A DNA stretch of 64,000 nucleotides, taken from Bettongia penicillata ogilbyi (Eukaryota > Chordata > Mammalia > Diprotodontia > Potoroidae). The stretch is from assembly GCA_023548195.1 (NCBI GenBank), contig JAJHZJ010000220.1:1805279-1869278 (forward strand), written 5' to 3'. The position numbers were made by a program, and so were the translations under genes. Of this stretch, positions 1 to 12,175 are shown in pieces (the stretch's first letter is position 1; each line of letters begins with the position of its first letter). The notes below the pieces were generated by a model. The model did no database searches. It was not told where the DNA came from and was given only the letters and a program-made list of their open reading frames with translations.

Positions 1-600
1 GAGAATAATCCAGGCAATGAGGTGAAAATGTGCAATCAGTCAGTCAGAGTAAAGAGATGGAGCATTGTGTGCAAGAACAGCAAGAAAGCTAATCTTGTCT
101 CTGGATTGTAGGGCAGATAAATTGGAAGTAAAATATAAGAAGCCTAGAAAGTTAAAAACGGGATAAGTTTCCAATGGCTTTAAATGCCAGAGTATTCTGT
201 ATTTGATCTTAGGAAATAGCAAGTAGTAGAAAGCAGTAGGAAGTATTAGGAAAGTAATAGGAAAACATTGGAATTTATTAAGTGTGGTCAAATCTACATT
301 TTAGGTAGATCACTTCAGTGACTGAGCAGACAAGATTGGAAAAGAGATTTGAAATTGGGACACAAAACAGAAGGATATAGCAACTATCCTGGGGGGAGGA
401 AATATGAGTTGGTAACAGGCTAGAGGCTGTGTGAATGGGGAGAAGAGAGTATATGTAAGAAATCTTGTGAAAATAAAAGCAATTCAACTTGGCAACAGAT
501 AGGATATGTGGAATGAGTTTGAAAGAGGAATGAAGGGTGACAGCAAAATGGAAAGTTTCCGTTGCTTGAAGGATAATGGTCTCACATCAAAAGATATGTT
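1..600 (+). repeat. Long non-coding interspersed repeat, 5' cut by window edge
   Basis: This stretch reads as the middle of the long repeat described at 18085-19130. Both contain, in the same order, a 'ggctttaaatgccagag' type phrase, a 'tttattaagtgtggtc' type phrase and a 'gtagatcacttcagtgact' type phrase. No coding frame is maintained. The left part lies outside the window. I recognise the family as one common in marsupial DNA but cannot give its formal name. Confidence 0.55.
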
Positions 601-800
601 TAGAAGAGGTGGAAGAGGTTTTTAAAAAAGTAGAGTAGAAAGGTCACTGGGATTGGAATTCAAAGATCTGAATTTACTGATCACATGTATGTTGTAAACA
701 AGTCTTCCAGTAAACAGAAATATGCACTTGTAAACCCGTATCATAGACACCCGCGATTCTGTAGCTCCTAAACCACATTGACATTTGCTGTACTCTGTAA

Positions 801-836
<36 letters not shown>

Positions 837-954
837 TTTTAAAGACTTTAAATGAAATTACGTCTAAAATACCCTTCTATTAAATGTTCTTTTCCCCCTT
901 AACATTGGTGGACAGAGTACTAAACCTAAGAATAATCAAAGTCTGACACTTGCT
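601..954. other. Unassigned AT-rich stretch with a 30-A tract
   Basis: I see no gene and no recognisable repeat here apart from an uninterrupted run of 30 A at 804-833. The run could be the poly(A) tail of a decayed retroposon, but nothing upstream can be identified as its body. Confidence 0.5.
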
Positions 955-1085
955 AATTATGCTATTCAAATTAGCCATTGGCAAATTATTTATCACTCAG
1001 TTTCAGTTAACTTATCTATATAACAAGGCTAATAATCCCTGCCCTAATGGCCATATAAGGTTGTGGTGATAGTGTTTTCTGGCAA
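955..1085 (+). repeat. MIR-like SINE fragment
   Basis: The order 'ttggcaaattatttatca', 'cagtttcagtt', 'taataatccctgccctaatgg', 'aaggttgtggtgat' follows the core and 3' half of a MIR element in the forward direction. It is diverged and truncated. Confidence 0.6.
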
Positions 1086-1089
1086 TCTA

Positions 1090-2681
1090 CCATAAACTTT
1101 GCTTGTAGAAATTCCCTCAAATAGCTGCTTCTCTATTCCTGAAGAGAAGTTACTTTCTTAAATCAACATGGTGGAACCTCTTTTGTGACTGCTTTGTTCT
1201 CATCTATAGGACAGGAATAAAGATCTAGAGGGGACCTCTAGTTTTGTTACTGTAGGACACTCTCAGCAGAGGAAAGAGCTGTACAAGTACAGGTTTTCAT
1301 TGTTTCTTAAGAGTTTTATTGAACGCTGAGAACTGAAGTGACTTACTGAGGTGGGTGAAAGATGAAATGACAGAGGAAAAAATGTTCAGTCTTTCAAGTT
1401 TATTGATTTGCTAAAAAATGCATGCCAATTGCCTAACAAAATGGTACTAGACATCCTCCTCTTAGGCCTGGATCCTGAGTACAGGGAGAAAGTATTATGC
1501 ATTAAAAACATTACTATATTATGTAATCAAATAAATAATCAAATAAAGTCAACTGATTAAAAGGAAACAATACATTAGTAAACTGTTTTCTAACTGGATG
1601 AAATATTAGGAATTTTTCAAGTTGGGATGGGGAGAATGAACAGGGCAATTGTACGAATTTAGAAGAAGAGGTGTCTCACTCCTTCCAATATGTCTGTGAA
1701 CAATCAAAGTAACATGGAAATAATACATGATTGATCAGTATGGGACCAGCTTTCAGATAAAATGTAGGTGTTGCTTCAGATGTGCAGTTGTAAGAAAACT
1801 CCTCAAATCAGTCCTTGAATCTGACCAGGTTTCTGGGCAGCAGAGCCTAGGTTCTCAGGTAAGGGTCTCTAAGCAGCAGGTAGAAGTGATCCAGCTTTCC
1901 AGTCATGCAGGGCTCGGTTCAAATAATACAATAAGCTTTTCTCCAAATTCTGACAATTGAATAAACTTTTCTCACGAGACAGAAATTGGACTAGACTGAT
2001 AACTGAATAAAAAGGAAACTGAGCTTGCTCTAGAATTGAGACAAATGATAGAGTCAGTGTGGTTCACTCAATTTCTATAATTTAACACTTGTTCCAATCC
2101 CCTCAATTCCCTCATTAACAAAAATCATACAGGAAGCATATGTCAGAGAAGATATTTGAACAATGGTCTTCCTAAGTACAAAGGCAACTGCCAATCCAAT
2201 ATACCATCCTGCTGTCTAGAATTATTTTTTCTCCCTGCTTTTAAAATCCAAACTACCTTCACCACTGCCGACCTTGTCAGCATTAATTGTATTCCACCTT
2301 CCCTAGGGTCACTTAAGATCGCCACATACGCTTTTCTTGGAATTTGTATTTCTAGGTCAGTGTCTTTTTTGAGGCAAATGATGGAAAAGGTCTAGAGAAA
2401 AAGTGCTTCCTTGAGTGCTTCTCTTCCTCTCTCATTTTATGCATAGCTAAAGTTATCTGTCATTTAGTTACTTAGTAACTTAGAACTTAGAACAACAGGC
2501 ATTTAATCTATGTGTGAATTCAGTTCTCTCTGTTATAAATGTCTTTATCTCAACCCTTTACCTGACTTAAGTCCATTTTGCCTCCTGAGTTCTTAATTGA
2601 ATCTTATATCCCCAAAAAATCATTTCATGAACTGCTTTCAAAGAAAATTAAAAGTCATAAATGGCTGTCTGGATGTGTCAC
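1090..2681. other. Unassigned sequence
   Basis: Non-repetitive-looking AT-rich DNA. Short open frames at 1727-1960, 2143-2325 and 2156-2395 are small, overlap on both strands, and show no domain I recognise. I see nothing that can be called a gene. Confidence 0.5.
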
Positions 2682-3140
2682 TGTAATGTTAATAGGATAT
2701 AAGATCTTCCTCACCCATTAGTAGGGCTCACATGGAGTCCATTAGGGGAGGTTTGCTTGTAGGAAGGCTTCCACACCTTTTGTGATTCCTTCTGACTCTG
2801 AGAAGTACATGTATCTGAGTAGCCATACAGAGCTCCCTGATTGCTCAGATGTAAAGGCTCTCTTGATCCAGGGATGTATGTAAAGCATACAACAACATTG
2901 CTTTGATTCAGGTATTAGAGCACAGTCTGTTGGTCTTTATTTCTCCACTTATATTTTTCTCAGTATGTGTTTGTATTTTCTCTGAATTTCGGAGATCCGA
3001 CTGTTCCTCTGCACTATTGAATGTAATTAAAAAAAAAAAAAAAACTGTTGACCATTTAAACAGTTATCTTTCCCAGTAAAACAGATCTAAGAACCTGTGC
3101 TAGCAGCCATTCTGGGTATGCCAGTGTCATTGCCTTTACA
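2682..3140. mobile_element. Solo LTR, copy 1 of a family also at 60887-61398
   Basis: The segment starts TGTAATGTTAATA and ends TGCCTTTACA, the TG...CA form of a retroviral LTR with short inverted ends. It is flanked by GTCAC (2677-2681) and GGCAC (3141-3145), a 5-bp target duplication with one mismatch. It aligns along its length with 60887-61398. Shared phrases include 'aagatcttcc', 'cattagtagggctc', 'gtctgttggtctttattt', 'tgtattttctctgaa' and 'agatctaagaacctgt', in the same order and strand. No retroviral interior lies on either side, so it is a solo LTR. A 5-bp duplication fits ERVL-type or some class I elements. A 16-A run sits at 3029-3044. The transcription direction is not certain. 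Confidence 0.7.
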
Positions 3141-3145
3141 GGCAC

Positions 3146-5475
3146 ACAAAAGTTCTTCTCAGGTCTAGTAATACTTTTGCTATTTTCATGAAAGTAGATC
3201 TGAGCAAACATCAATGCTAATCTAACCATTGTCAAACCGGGCAACGATCCCTTACTTATTCCTTCATTTTTGTCTATTTGTATGTTCTTATTATGTATAT
3301 TTGCAAAAAAAAAATAACTTTCTAGGCTTTGAGCTTACCTACACTAACTTTCTAATAAAATTTCTTCCACAACCCAATACAAGAACTTTATATGTAATAC
3401 TATCTTAACAAATGCCATTTTGAAAGAATATAGTTCCTGTATTAAAATAATTCGACAGTATTATAAAAACTCTATAATTTGACTTACTGCTTCATGCAAA
3501 TTGAATAGCACACAATGATCACAGCGGCATTATTCCTTTGAGCTGTCTATACTGTTTATACTGATATCATATTTTTGTGAAATCAATTAATGTTAAGTAG
3601 GTCCTACCTATAAGAAAAGACATTAATATGCAATATTTCTTAACAAATGAAAAAAATTACACCTATTCAGACACTCACAGCTTTCAAAAATTATGATGCA
3701 AATTCTACACTGCATATTCTTTAAAGTCTTGACATATTTACATGGGCCACAGAGGACTACTAATCTTCTTCAGACCAACAAATCACCTGATTTTGTAGCT
3801 GAATGTATATGATCAGGTATATTAAATTACATGGGCTTTTTTAAGGGAGTTCATATCTCACTACCAGTCTACCACTATCTTGATTCTGCTGGTAAAGTTA
3901 GTGCTTTAGAAGGCCATGGAAACCTTTTAGTCTACAAGGTACTAAAAATATTTAATCTTCTCATTTATCACTAGGTTTCCCTTTCACTTCAACAGAGATA
4001 AGCCTAAATGAAAGTACGTATTTTGTCTAACCACAGAAATAAAATAAGTAGATAAGCAAATGGGTATGGAGAAGAACCTGTCAACCCAATGGTGGACTTT
4101 TTTTTCTCCTTTCTTCACAAGTCCATTAGCTGTGGGAAAAAAAGATAAAGCCAGTTGCTGTTTGTAGTACTGGGATACATACTGTAATATTCATCATCAG
4201 AGTTTGTGTATACATTTTCTGATTTAATAGGACAATCTAGGATTATAATAAAATATTTGAGGGGGGATATAGTCTATTTCTGGGTCTAACGTTATTTTAG
4301 GGAAAATGAAAGTTGAGGGTAATAAAAACAGAAAAAGAAAGCTTCATAAATTCTTAAGTGAATAGAAAAGATGAAAGGAATTAGGATGAGAAAGTAAGAA
4401 GAGGTTAAATTGGATGGAAGAGGACTTAAAACATTTAGGTTATTATTATGTCAAATAATTTCCCATATAGTTATATTTAGCAACAGGGAAGCAGCACAAT
4501 ATAATACTTCTGCAAATCTGCGTTTTTGAAGAAAGATATTAATATGCTTATTTTGGAGTATCAATAACTCAATAATCAAATATATAATCAAATAATCAAA
4601 CCAAATATATTAATTTATCCGAGCAATGAAATCTATAGTATAAATCATAAAGAAATTCAAATATACTTACAACAATTTTAGTACTCCCCATGTTTTCAAA
4701 GAATCAAGACTTTTTATTGAAATTCAAGTATTTTCATTCATTATTAAAGAAAATATCTACCTGTTTTAAAAAAGAAAAAAATTGGGCATATCAGAGCTAA
4801 AATAAAATACTACAAATCATTCCTTTACTGGAAGGAAGGGAGAAATATTCTTGGCTGGTTTTTGCCTTGAAGATCTAAATAAATCATTAAGAGTAACTGA
4901 TGAATATTTGCCCCCAAAAACCTCATCAATTTCAGTAGGTCCTTTCCATTGCTCAGAATATTGCATTTATTTAATTTACATAATGACACCATTATTGAGA
5001 ACATAGCTGTTTTTCAAAACTGAAATTTTGAATAAAATAACTTTGTTTTGTACTTCTGATAATTTTAACATCATAACAACCAATCTAGAGACATATTGTA
5101 TTCAGCACCTCTAACTCAAGTTTTCCAACACAATTTATTCTTCTAAGACTTAAAAAATAAATGTACTTTCAAAGGTCCTCTGTGAAGTAAATAACATAAC
5201 AGGGAATATTGAATTAACAGTATTATATATTTTTTAATGTATCAAAGACATTGAAAGACAAGAGTGTTGAGGAGAGGGAAAGAATAAGAGAGGGAGAAAA
5301 AGTTAGAACTCACAATTTTACAAAAATGAATGTTGAAAACTATCTTTACATTGAAGAAAATTAAAGTACTATTAAAGGGGAAAAAAGAGAATGAAGGATG
5401 AACAATGGCTCTGCTCTTACATAGGGACTGATTCCATAATTTCCCTGGTATGGGTAACATCAAGGTAAAGAAATT
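3146..5475. other. Unassigned AT-rich sequence
   Basis: About 2.3 kb with no coding frame of note and no element I can name. It contains several A or T runs and the short open frame 5242-5499 (minus), which has no recognisable features. Very old repeats could be hidden here. Confidence 0.5.
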
Positions 5476-5479
5476 TCCT

Positions 5480-5630
5480 CCGTCTGGGTATGTTGCCACC
5501 TTCTCTGTAACTTAAGGTCTTAATTGCCTAAAGCACTTAGGGACTACCCCAAGCAAGTGTGTATCAGAGATAGAATTTGAACTTTAAGTTTACTAGCTCT
5601 CAATCAGGTTCTCTATCCACTAAGGTTCTC
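5480..5630 (-). repeat. Marsupial SINE fragment, antisense
   Basis: The order 'ccaccttctctgtaactta', 'attgcctaaagcactta', 'gtgtgtatcagagatagaat', 'tctatccacta' follows the antisense body of the marsupial SINE also seen at 5690-5925. Only part of the element remains. Confidence 0.6.
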
Positions 5631-5689
5631 ATAATTATTCATACTTCCCAGCACTCATCCCCGTGCAATGTACATTTTTTTTTTCGATG

Positions 5690-5925
5690 TGGCCTGTGAT
5701 TTCTTTGGTACAGGGAACTCTTAATAAGGTATCTCTCTCTTCAAATGCACATCAGTACATGATCTGAAAGTCATATCCTTATGGAGCTTCCTGAGATACT
5801 GAGAGGTCAAGTGTCCTGTCCAGAATCATAGAAGCCAGTGTGTGTCAAGGTCAGGACTTGAACCCATTTTTTTGAATCTGAGGACAGTTTTCTATTCAGA
5901 ACACCAACCACCTGATCTTGAGAGC
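5690..5925 (-). repeat. Marsupial SINE, antisense
   Basis: Read on the plus strand it runs through 'gatttctttggtacaggga', 'ctgagaggtcaagtg', 'cagtgtgtgtcaaggtcag', 'gacttgaaccca' and 'attcagaacacc', the antisense of a tRNA-derived marsupial SINE with its promoter-like head at the right end. It is close to full length and moderately diverged. Confidence 0.7.
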
Positions 5926-6189
5926 AATAAAAAACCAAATCAACAACAAAAATAATACTGTACCTTCCACTTATGCATCATTGTAAAAATTTGCAAAAAG
6001 TGTTGTCAGGTAAGGCTTTAGATATGTCACTGCTGATAGAATATCTGTTGTCTGAAGATTAGCATAACCAAGTCTTATATGACCCCTATAATTGAAGTTC
6101 ATTACTGAGTTGGCCAAATGGTGATGAATTTTCTTATCACCATAATTCTGTTCAAGGTCATCTACCAAGTCCCAGAGGATCATAGGTTC

Positions 6190-6395
6190 ATTGGGTTATA
6201 GATTTAGACCTGGAAGAGTCTTTGGCAACCATCTTGTTCAATTCTCTTGTTCTATAGTTGAGTAATTGGAAGAACAGAAAAAGAAGTGACTTGATCAAGG
6301 TGACAAAGGAAGTAAATGTAGAACCAGGATTCAATCATGGAGACCCAACTTCAAAAGCCAATGCTCTTTCATTGCAATATGCTGCATTCTTTTTA
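6190..6395 (-). repeat. MIR/marsupial SINE, antisense
   Basis: It begins with a 'tatagatttagacctggaag' type tail. It continues through a degenerate 'ttgagtaattggaag', 'gaagtgacttgatcaaggtgac' and 'gaaccaggattcaa', and ends near 'gctctttcattgc'. This is the usual order of an antisense MIR-type SINE. Confidence 0.65.
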
Positions 6396-6397
6396 TT

Positions 6398-6490
6398 CAT
6401 ATTTTGGGAGTCAATCATGGTTGAGTGAGTTGCCCAAGGTTACACAGCTTAGTAAATATCTGAAGCCAGCTACTATGCTATATTCTCAAA
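6398..6490 (-). repeat. Second antisense SINE fragment
   Basis: A short piece with 'gagttgcccaaggttacacagct' type sequence lies directly right of the previous SINE. It is either a separate truncated copy or a rearranged part of it. Confidence 0.5.
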
Positions 6491-6925
6491 GTGCTGAAGT
6501 TTGAATTCCTATGACTCTTTTGAAAATTATTTCATTTTTTTCGGCCTGATTCCTCTTAGCATGGACATTTTACTCCCTGGAAGGTGAATTCCAGTGGCTT
6601 CATTGCATCTAAGGAGCCTGATGCTCTCCAGAATTCCAGAGGAATTCATTACCATTCATCACTGTCTGACCACTTTCCCCATTCTCTTCACTCATATAAT
6701 GGTGTTTTCTTTGTAGCATTTGGGTTATTGTTTTTTTTTTTCCTTTTCAGAATGCAAGGGTAAAGCTTTCATCTTTTGACTTTCTTTTCAATTAGATTTT
6801 TAATTCCTTGAGGATTCAACCATAAATCTCTAAGCACTTGATAAAAGACCGTCAAAACTCTCCTAGTTCTTGTCAATCTCTACTTTCATTATAAATAGAC
6901 AAATGGTCCTTATTGTTATCTGGTT
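6491..6925. other. Unassigned sequence
   Basis: AT-rich DNA without a supported gene or named repeat. Confidence 0.45.
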
Positions 6926-6929
6926 TGTT

Positions 6930-7155
6930 CTCCATCATGAGGCCACCTGATGTGGTGGGGAAGAGACCTTGACCTGAAGAGTCAAGACAAGGAGTTTCTC
7001 ATCCTGGCTCTGATTTTTTTTTTTTTTACTGATCATCATCATGGGCAAATAAGTAAGGTCTGTGAGCCTCAGAATCTTCATCTCTAAAGTGAAGAACATG
7101 GAGGAAATGTTTTTTATGGTCCCTTCCCTTTGCTCCATTTTTACATTTTATGACA
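6930..7155 (+). repeat. Marsupial SINE
   Basis: The order 'gaccttgacctgaagagtca', 'ctcatcctggctctga', a T run, 'gggcaaataagtaaggtctg', 'gcctcagaatcttcatctct' and 'atggtcccttcc' follows a forward tRNA-derived SINE of the marsupial kind. The T run at about 7014-7027 is an internal expansion. Confidence 0.6.
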
Positions 7156-7159
7156 ACAT

Positions 7160-8345
7160 CAGAATAAATGAACCAAAGGATGACAGCAAAATATTGGTGC
7201 TTTAAAATAACTATTTATTTTTGTACTTGAAATTATGCAGCATCTTCGACCATTTTGTTTCATGGTACAAGAGTGGAAAGGGAGCATCAGACACAGTGTT
7301 AAGAAGTTTTATTTGAGAATGACTACAGCCAAAATATCAGCATCCTATGGCAACCTTAAGTGATGAGCCATTCTGCCAACCAAGCTACGGTCCATCACTC
7401 ATTCCCTACTCCAAGCTTTCCAGCATAATAAGACCTCTTCAAATGTTCACTCTACCTACAAAATTCTGGATAATCCAGTGTCCCCTCCATGTCAGACTAA
7501 AGCCTCAGAGAAAGACTTTAGATATAATTTAACACTTGTTATACAGCTATCCTGCCTTGCTCCCTTATTGTTTCCCATGGGTTCATTTTGTCCCTTTAGC
7601 CAAACATAAACAGAATGCAAAAGTCATATTTCATTCTTCTTATATATCAATTATATCCATCACATTTCCTTGTAGTTCTTTCCCATAAAAGGCACTCTAA
7701 CAGTAACTTTTGGCTAAATTATTCGTACAACTGTCAAAATAAACATTTTGAATGATTATTTTTTCATAAAACTCCACAAAATGAAATTGAGTACAAAAAG
7801 TACATGCAGAAGAATGCTTATGTAGAAAAAAAGTCCACTTATTCAAAAGCGGAGCCAACTTCAAGGCAAAATTGTGGAGTTTATTTTTGGCAGCACTTGC
7901 CAATGTCAGTGTTTCCTTCCTTTTGGTACTTCATCTCTAGGCACGCACATCCTCTAGCTAGGTTCATAAACTTTGGTCCTGCACCAGAGGGTTTCTAGTA
8001 TATGTTTAATAATTGGCTTTATGAGGGGGGAATTGTTCATAGGCATGCTTTTTAACAAACACTATTAACATTTTCTCTATCACTTTAAGTCTAAACAATC
8101 AACAAAATAATAAGTCAAGCCCTGATTTGTAATATTTAACTGTACTAACACTGAAAATTTAGCAATAGGTCCTAGAGCTGGTAGGAACTGACTGCAGTAC
8201 AAACTTACCAGATACCTTCACAAGCCCCCAGCAGTAGCATCTGGTTCCCAACATTCTGGCTCACTTTTACTGCATCATAGCAAAACGCCCTCCTCACATT
8301 GCCAGCTTAATTCTTCCTGTTCTTAACTTTCTCATCTATGACATG
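7160..8345. other. Unassigned sequence
   Basis: No supported gene. Open frames at 7347-7532, 7697-7903 and 7804-7998 are short and featureless, and the last two overlap on opposite strands. Confidence 0.45.
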
Positions 8346-8349
8346 AGTG

Positions 8350-8490
8350 ATTCAATTCAACAGTAACAATTCACTCAAATTTATTAAGTATGTATGACGT
8401 GGAGAATCCTGTGCTGGACTTTAGGAGGGAAAAGTTTAGCTAAGACATAGTCACTAGCCTCATAGAACTTACAGCATTGTACAGGAAATA
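8350..8490 (+). repeat. Long non-coding repeat family, 5' fragment
   Basis: The order 'tttattaagtatgta', 'gtgctggactttaggaggg', 'agtcactagcctcatagaac' and 'tacagcattgtacagga' follows the start of the family described at 18085-19130. Only the first part is present. Confidence 0.55.
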
Positions 8491-8784
8491 AAATAATCTC
8501 TTAAAATGAAAGAAAAAAAGACAGCACTTCTCCCTCCCACGGTCAAGGGAATGTTTGTGTGGTCTTTTTTTTGTGATGCTGTGGAAGGTAGACTACATCC
8601 TTACAGTTTTCAGAATCACATAGAAGACTTTTTTGTACACGTTCATCATACTGTATCTCCAGTCATTCCCTATAAAGTCAAAGAATAGTACTGAATCAAA
8701 AGGGGATATATCCCATATTATCTAGTGTATTGGAATATGATCCTGCCAGAAACACTTTTAATTCACCATTTTAGGGTCTTAGTT

Positions 8785-9095
8785 TCTTTAATCAATCAAC
8801 AAAGGTTTCTTAGATATCTATTATGTGCCAGACTCTATACTAAGCACTAGGGATACAAAGACAGACATGAAGTAGTCCTTTTACTTCAGGAACTTACATT
8901 TCATCAGGACAAATAACGTCCATAAAAGGAAATACTAAACATATAGACAATAAAAACAATTTAATTTTAAAGGGGTCACTAGGAGAAAGTAAAGGAGATC
9001 AGAAACAACCTCATTTAGGATATGGTCCCTTGAACTTAATGTGAAAAGAGCTAGGTAATGTGAGAAGTGGAGGTAAGGAGATATGTAATGCTTCC
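8785..9095 (+). repeat. Long non-coding repeat family, 5' part
   Basis: It begins 'aatcaatcaacaaaggttt' and runs through 'ctattatgtgccagactc', 'taagcactagggatacaaag' and 'caggaacttacatttcatc'. It then continues with 'ggtcactaggagaaagtaaa' and 'tttaggatatggtcccttga', which match the next part of the family. Better preserved than the copy at 8350-8490, 300 bp away on the same strand. Confidence 0.65.
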
Positions 9096-9224
9096 TTTTT
9101 CCTGATACTCCTCCAGTATCTTTTCCTGAGACCTACTGATTAAAACTTTGGGAAGGGGTAGGGAAAGTATGTGTCAAAGGGAGATATTAGAAATCATTTA
9201 TAATTGAGAATTTTGCCCTAATAT

Positions 9225-9370
9225 GATGTAGTATATGGAGAATTAGTCTCAGAGCCAGGAAAACTTGGTTTTTAAATCCTATTTCTCACCCTGGCCAAGT
9301 AAATTAACTTCTAAGCTCTCTAGGCAACTCTATGAGTACAAGTTGAAGAAAAGGTGTTGATGTGAATTGG
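9225..9370 (+). repeat. Marsupial SINE, partial
   Basis: The order 'tagtatatggagaatta', 'gagccaggaaaacttggttt', 'aagtaaattaacttctaa' and 'ctctaggcaactctatgag' is a forward copy of the SINE family found antisense at 5690-5925. Confidence 0.6.
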
Positions 9371-9387
9371 TAGAGAGTGTTTCCTTA

Positions 9388-9635
9388 GGGCAAGTAGGTG
9401 GTACAGTGGCTAGAGCAGCAGTCCTTGAGTCAGGAAGACTCATCTTTATGAGTTCAAATCTGATCTCAGAAATTTACTTACTATGTGACCCTGGGCAAGT
9501 CACTTAACCCTCTTTATCTCAGTTCTTCATTTGTAATATATGTCAGAGAATGAAATGGTGAACCACTCTAGTAACTTTGGCAAGATAACCCCAAATGGGG
9601 TTACAAAGAATCAGACATGACTAAACGACACAAAT
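9388..9635 (+). repeat. Marsupial SINE, near full length
   Basis: It starts with the 'ggtggtacagtggctagag' head, continues 'gttcaaatctgatctcag', 'tgtgaccctgggcaagtca' and 'ggtgaaccactctagta', and ends 'aatggggttacaaagaatc' then 'gacatgactaaacgaca'. This is the clearest marsupial SINE in the left half of the window and one of the main grounds for the marsupial call. The 5' third is tRNA-derived. Confidence 0.85.
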
Positions 9636-9639
9636 TTAC

Positions 9640-10235
9640 AACACCAAAAGAATCACAGGCTCATTTCCTATTCTTTAATCCACAACTCTGGTGGGAAGGT
9701 TGGGGTCAAGTGAATGAATAAAGTATATAGACTAGAATATGTCATACCATTGGATGAACAGTCCATTGAGATGGTCCATCTCTATGCACATTTTATATAG
9801 ACACTGCAATTGGGCAATAAGGTGAGAACAGCATTGAAGAGAGGGGAATAAACAATCTGAATCACATTTGGGATATTATACAAAACTTTTAATGATTCAC
9901 AAATTTCTCACTGATATCAAAGCATAAACTTTCTGACACTAATGTTCTCCAAATGGTGCCTCATGTCCATGAAGATCATAGACTCTCAGAAGAATGAAAA
10001 ATTGTCATTGACTCCAAGGGCAAAGAAAAGGCATATCAAGGTGGTTTTAAGAAGGCATCAGTATATAACCAACAGTTCCTGTGCTCCAAGAAGGTGGAAA
10101 GATGTTATCAATGACTCGAAAAGCTGATCATCTAGCAAGAGCAAAAAACTTAATAAACTTGAGAGTGCATTATATAATGTATTGAATGAGTTAATACATC
10201 AATTATATGAGCAAATATCTCATAGGATTAGCAGG
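9640..10235. other. Unassigned sequence
   Basis: Non-repetitive-looking DNA. The open frame 9942-10127 (plus) encodes a basic peptide with no domain I recognise. It could be a scrap of an old retroelement. Confidence 0.4.
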
Positions 10236-10239
10236 TTTG

Positions 10240-10760
10240 GAATGGATCATGATCTGTACTGGCAGAGAGAGTACTTATATTTATGGGATCCATCTAACTA
10301 AGGGTAGCAACAGTAACACCATCTACAGCAGCCATGAATATTATGACAATTCTGAACTGCAAAATACAACAGACTCTACACATGGAAGACAGAACCAAAA
10401 CACTTATTCAGACACCAGAAAGCCAAATCCATCATAGTAAGAAAAATCTACACACAATAACAATGCAGAGAACACCACCAGCCCCAAGCATACACTCTGT
10501 TAGGCTTCCCACAAACCAATTCCCTTAAACAAATCATAAGCAGGCCCTTTTAAACAAAATCACAAACAAACCCTTCCACTCATGCTAGCCAGCAGCCTGC
10601 ATCCTTCCTAACTCTGACTGCTCTCTGACCAATTTCCTCTCAGCTCTGCTCTAGCTCCATCTTTTCCTATTTCACACTTCCTGTTCCACCCATTCAGCAA
10701 GCTCCTCTCACTACAGGTTCTATATGACTCAGACATCCATGTGATGCAGGCACATGAATG
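10240..10760 (-). mobile_element. Probable retroviral LTR, antisense
   Basis: On the minus strand the order is a purine-rich U3-like segment (10760 down to about 10560), a 'tttaaaaggg' box at about 10545-10554, a U3/R-like stretch, then an 'aataagtgttttggtt' polyadenylation-like box at about 10397-10412. The strand base bias over 10440-10760 (few G on plus) is also LTR-like. I could not fix the ends: no convincing TG...CA pair with matching flanks was found. It may instead be an unrelated AT/CA-rich repeat. Confidence 0.4.
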
Positions 10761-10764
10761 AAAA

Positions 10765-11640
10765 AGGTCTCCCCATTTAAACTACCCTTACACTAGATAA
10801 TCCAGAATATGAAAATGAATACTCAAAAAGTCAGTTTTAGAAAGTGGTGAGTTCCTTGCAGCATGTTATACTGAAATCAAAAGTCCATGAATTTAAGCAG
10901 TTCTCTATGAATTGGCCAAATAATCTAATAGTTAATGAAAGACAAGTTCATATAGTGAAGAATAAAATGGATAATTTACTAAAAAATCATTCAAACTTGA
11001 TGATTGCGTGTTAATGATGAGAAGAGGTGTTAAAATTCACTTTCAATAATAAACTATTTTTTCATAATATTCTTATTAACTGGTTCCTTTTTTCATCAAT
11101 AAATGACAAAAGTATGTATAATTTAATAATTTATTTTAAATTAGGAATAATAAAAAATGTTTTATGTTGCTATCTAGCATAGATGTATGGATTAGCTATC
11201 TCAGTATACATGTGTGTATATGTTGAATATACATAGCTGTGTATACATATATGCAAATATATGTATATATGAACAAATATAAACAATGATATAATAAATA
11301 TTCATATATCAGATATCCATAATTAGAAGAATAAAAAGAAAAAATAAAATTAGGATGGTAGTTGTATATTAGATTCCAGGACATTTGAAACAAAACCATA
11401 GTAAATGATTTAATTTTCATTGACATGGAACCTTCCGCAGGTTTCCTTCAGTGGATTTTAAAATTGTATTTTGTTTCTAAAAACAATCAAGCATATAATG
11501 GTAAATTGATATATTTCCTTTCATACAATGTAAATGATGGAGGGCTAGATCTTTCTGGCTTATATGTACTTCTGTACTTTCTCCTTGTGTTTATATTGCA
11601 TTCCCAATCAACATTTCTCCTGTATACTTTATCTTAGCTG
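10765..11640. other. Unassigned AT-rich sequence
   Basis: No supported gene. A stretch of TATG/TATA alternation lies at 11200-11290. The open frames 11196-11426 and 11425-11637 are low-complexity and featureless. Confidence 0.45.
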
Positions 11641-11644
11641 TGTT

Positions 11645-12175
11645 CTTGAAACTTCTCTCTTCTGGGATGCCCATCAGTTAGGGAACAGCTAAATAAGCTG
11701 TGATTTATGATTCTGATGGAATATTTTGTGCTATAAAAATAACAAACAGGATGATTTCAGAAAAAACCTGAAAGAACTTATATGAACTGATAAAAAGTGA
11801 TGTAAGCAGAACTAGAAAAATGCTGTACACAGCAACAGTAATATTGTATGATGAAGAAATGTGAATGACTTAGCTATTCTCGGCAATACAATGATGCAAG
11901 ATAATCCCAAAGGACTTGTGAAATACGTTATTTGCCTCCAGAGAAAGAAATGATGACAACTGAATACACATTGAAACTTGCTATTTTTTATTTCTTTCTT
12001 TCCTACAGAATCTTCTTGTGCAAAATGAGTAATATGGAAATGTTTTGCGTAATTGCACATATATAACTTATGTTATATTGCTTACCATCTCAGAGGGGGA
12101 GAAGGATAGAAGTTGTAACTAAAAGTTCTTTAAAAAATTAAAAAATGTTTTACATATAATTGGGGGAAATGGTAT
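11645..12175 (+). mobile_element. L1 3' end (end of ORF2 and 3' untranslated region)
   Basis: The order 'gatgcccatcagttaggga', 'acaggatgatttcagaaa', 'tgtaagcagaactagaa', 'cagcaacagtaatattgta', 'gtgcaaaatgagtaatat', 'ttgcttaccatctcagag' and 'tgttttacatataattggg' is the 3' end of a marsupial L1. It covers the last codons of ORF2 and the 3' untranslated region. The copy is 5' truncated, and its reading frame is broken by stops. It ends in a GATA/TACA simple repeat. Confidence 0.75.

Noticed and set aside
9388..9635. A tRNA gene in the SINE head
   Set aside because: The head is tRNA-derived but diverged and not foldable as an intact tRNA by eye. It belongs to the SINE.
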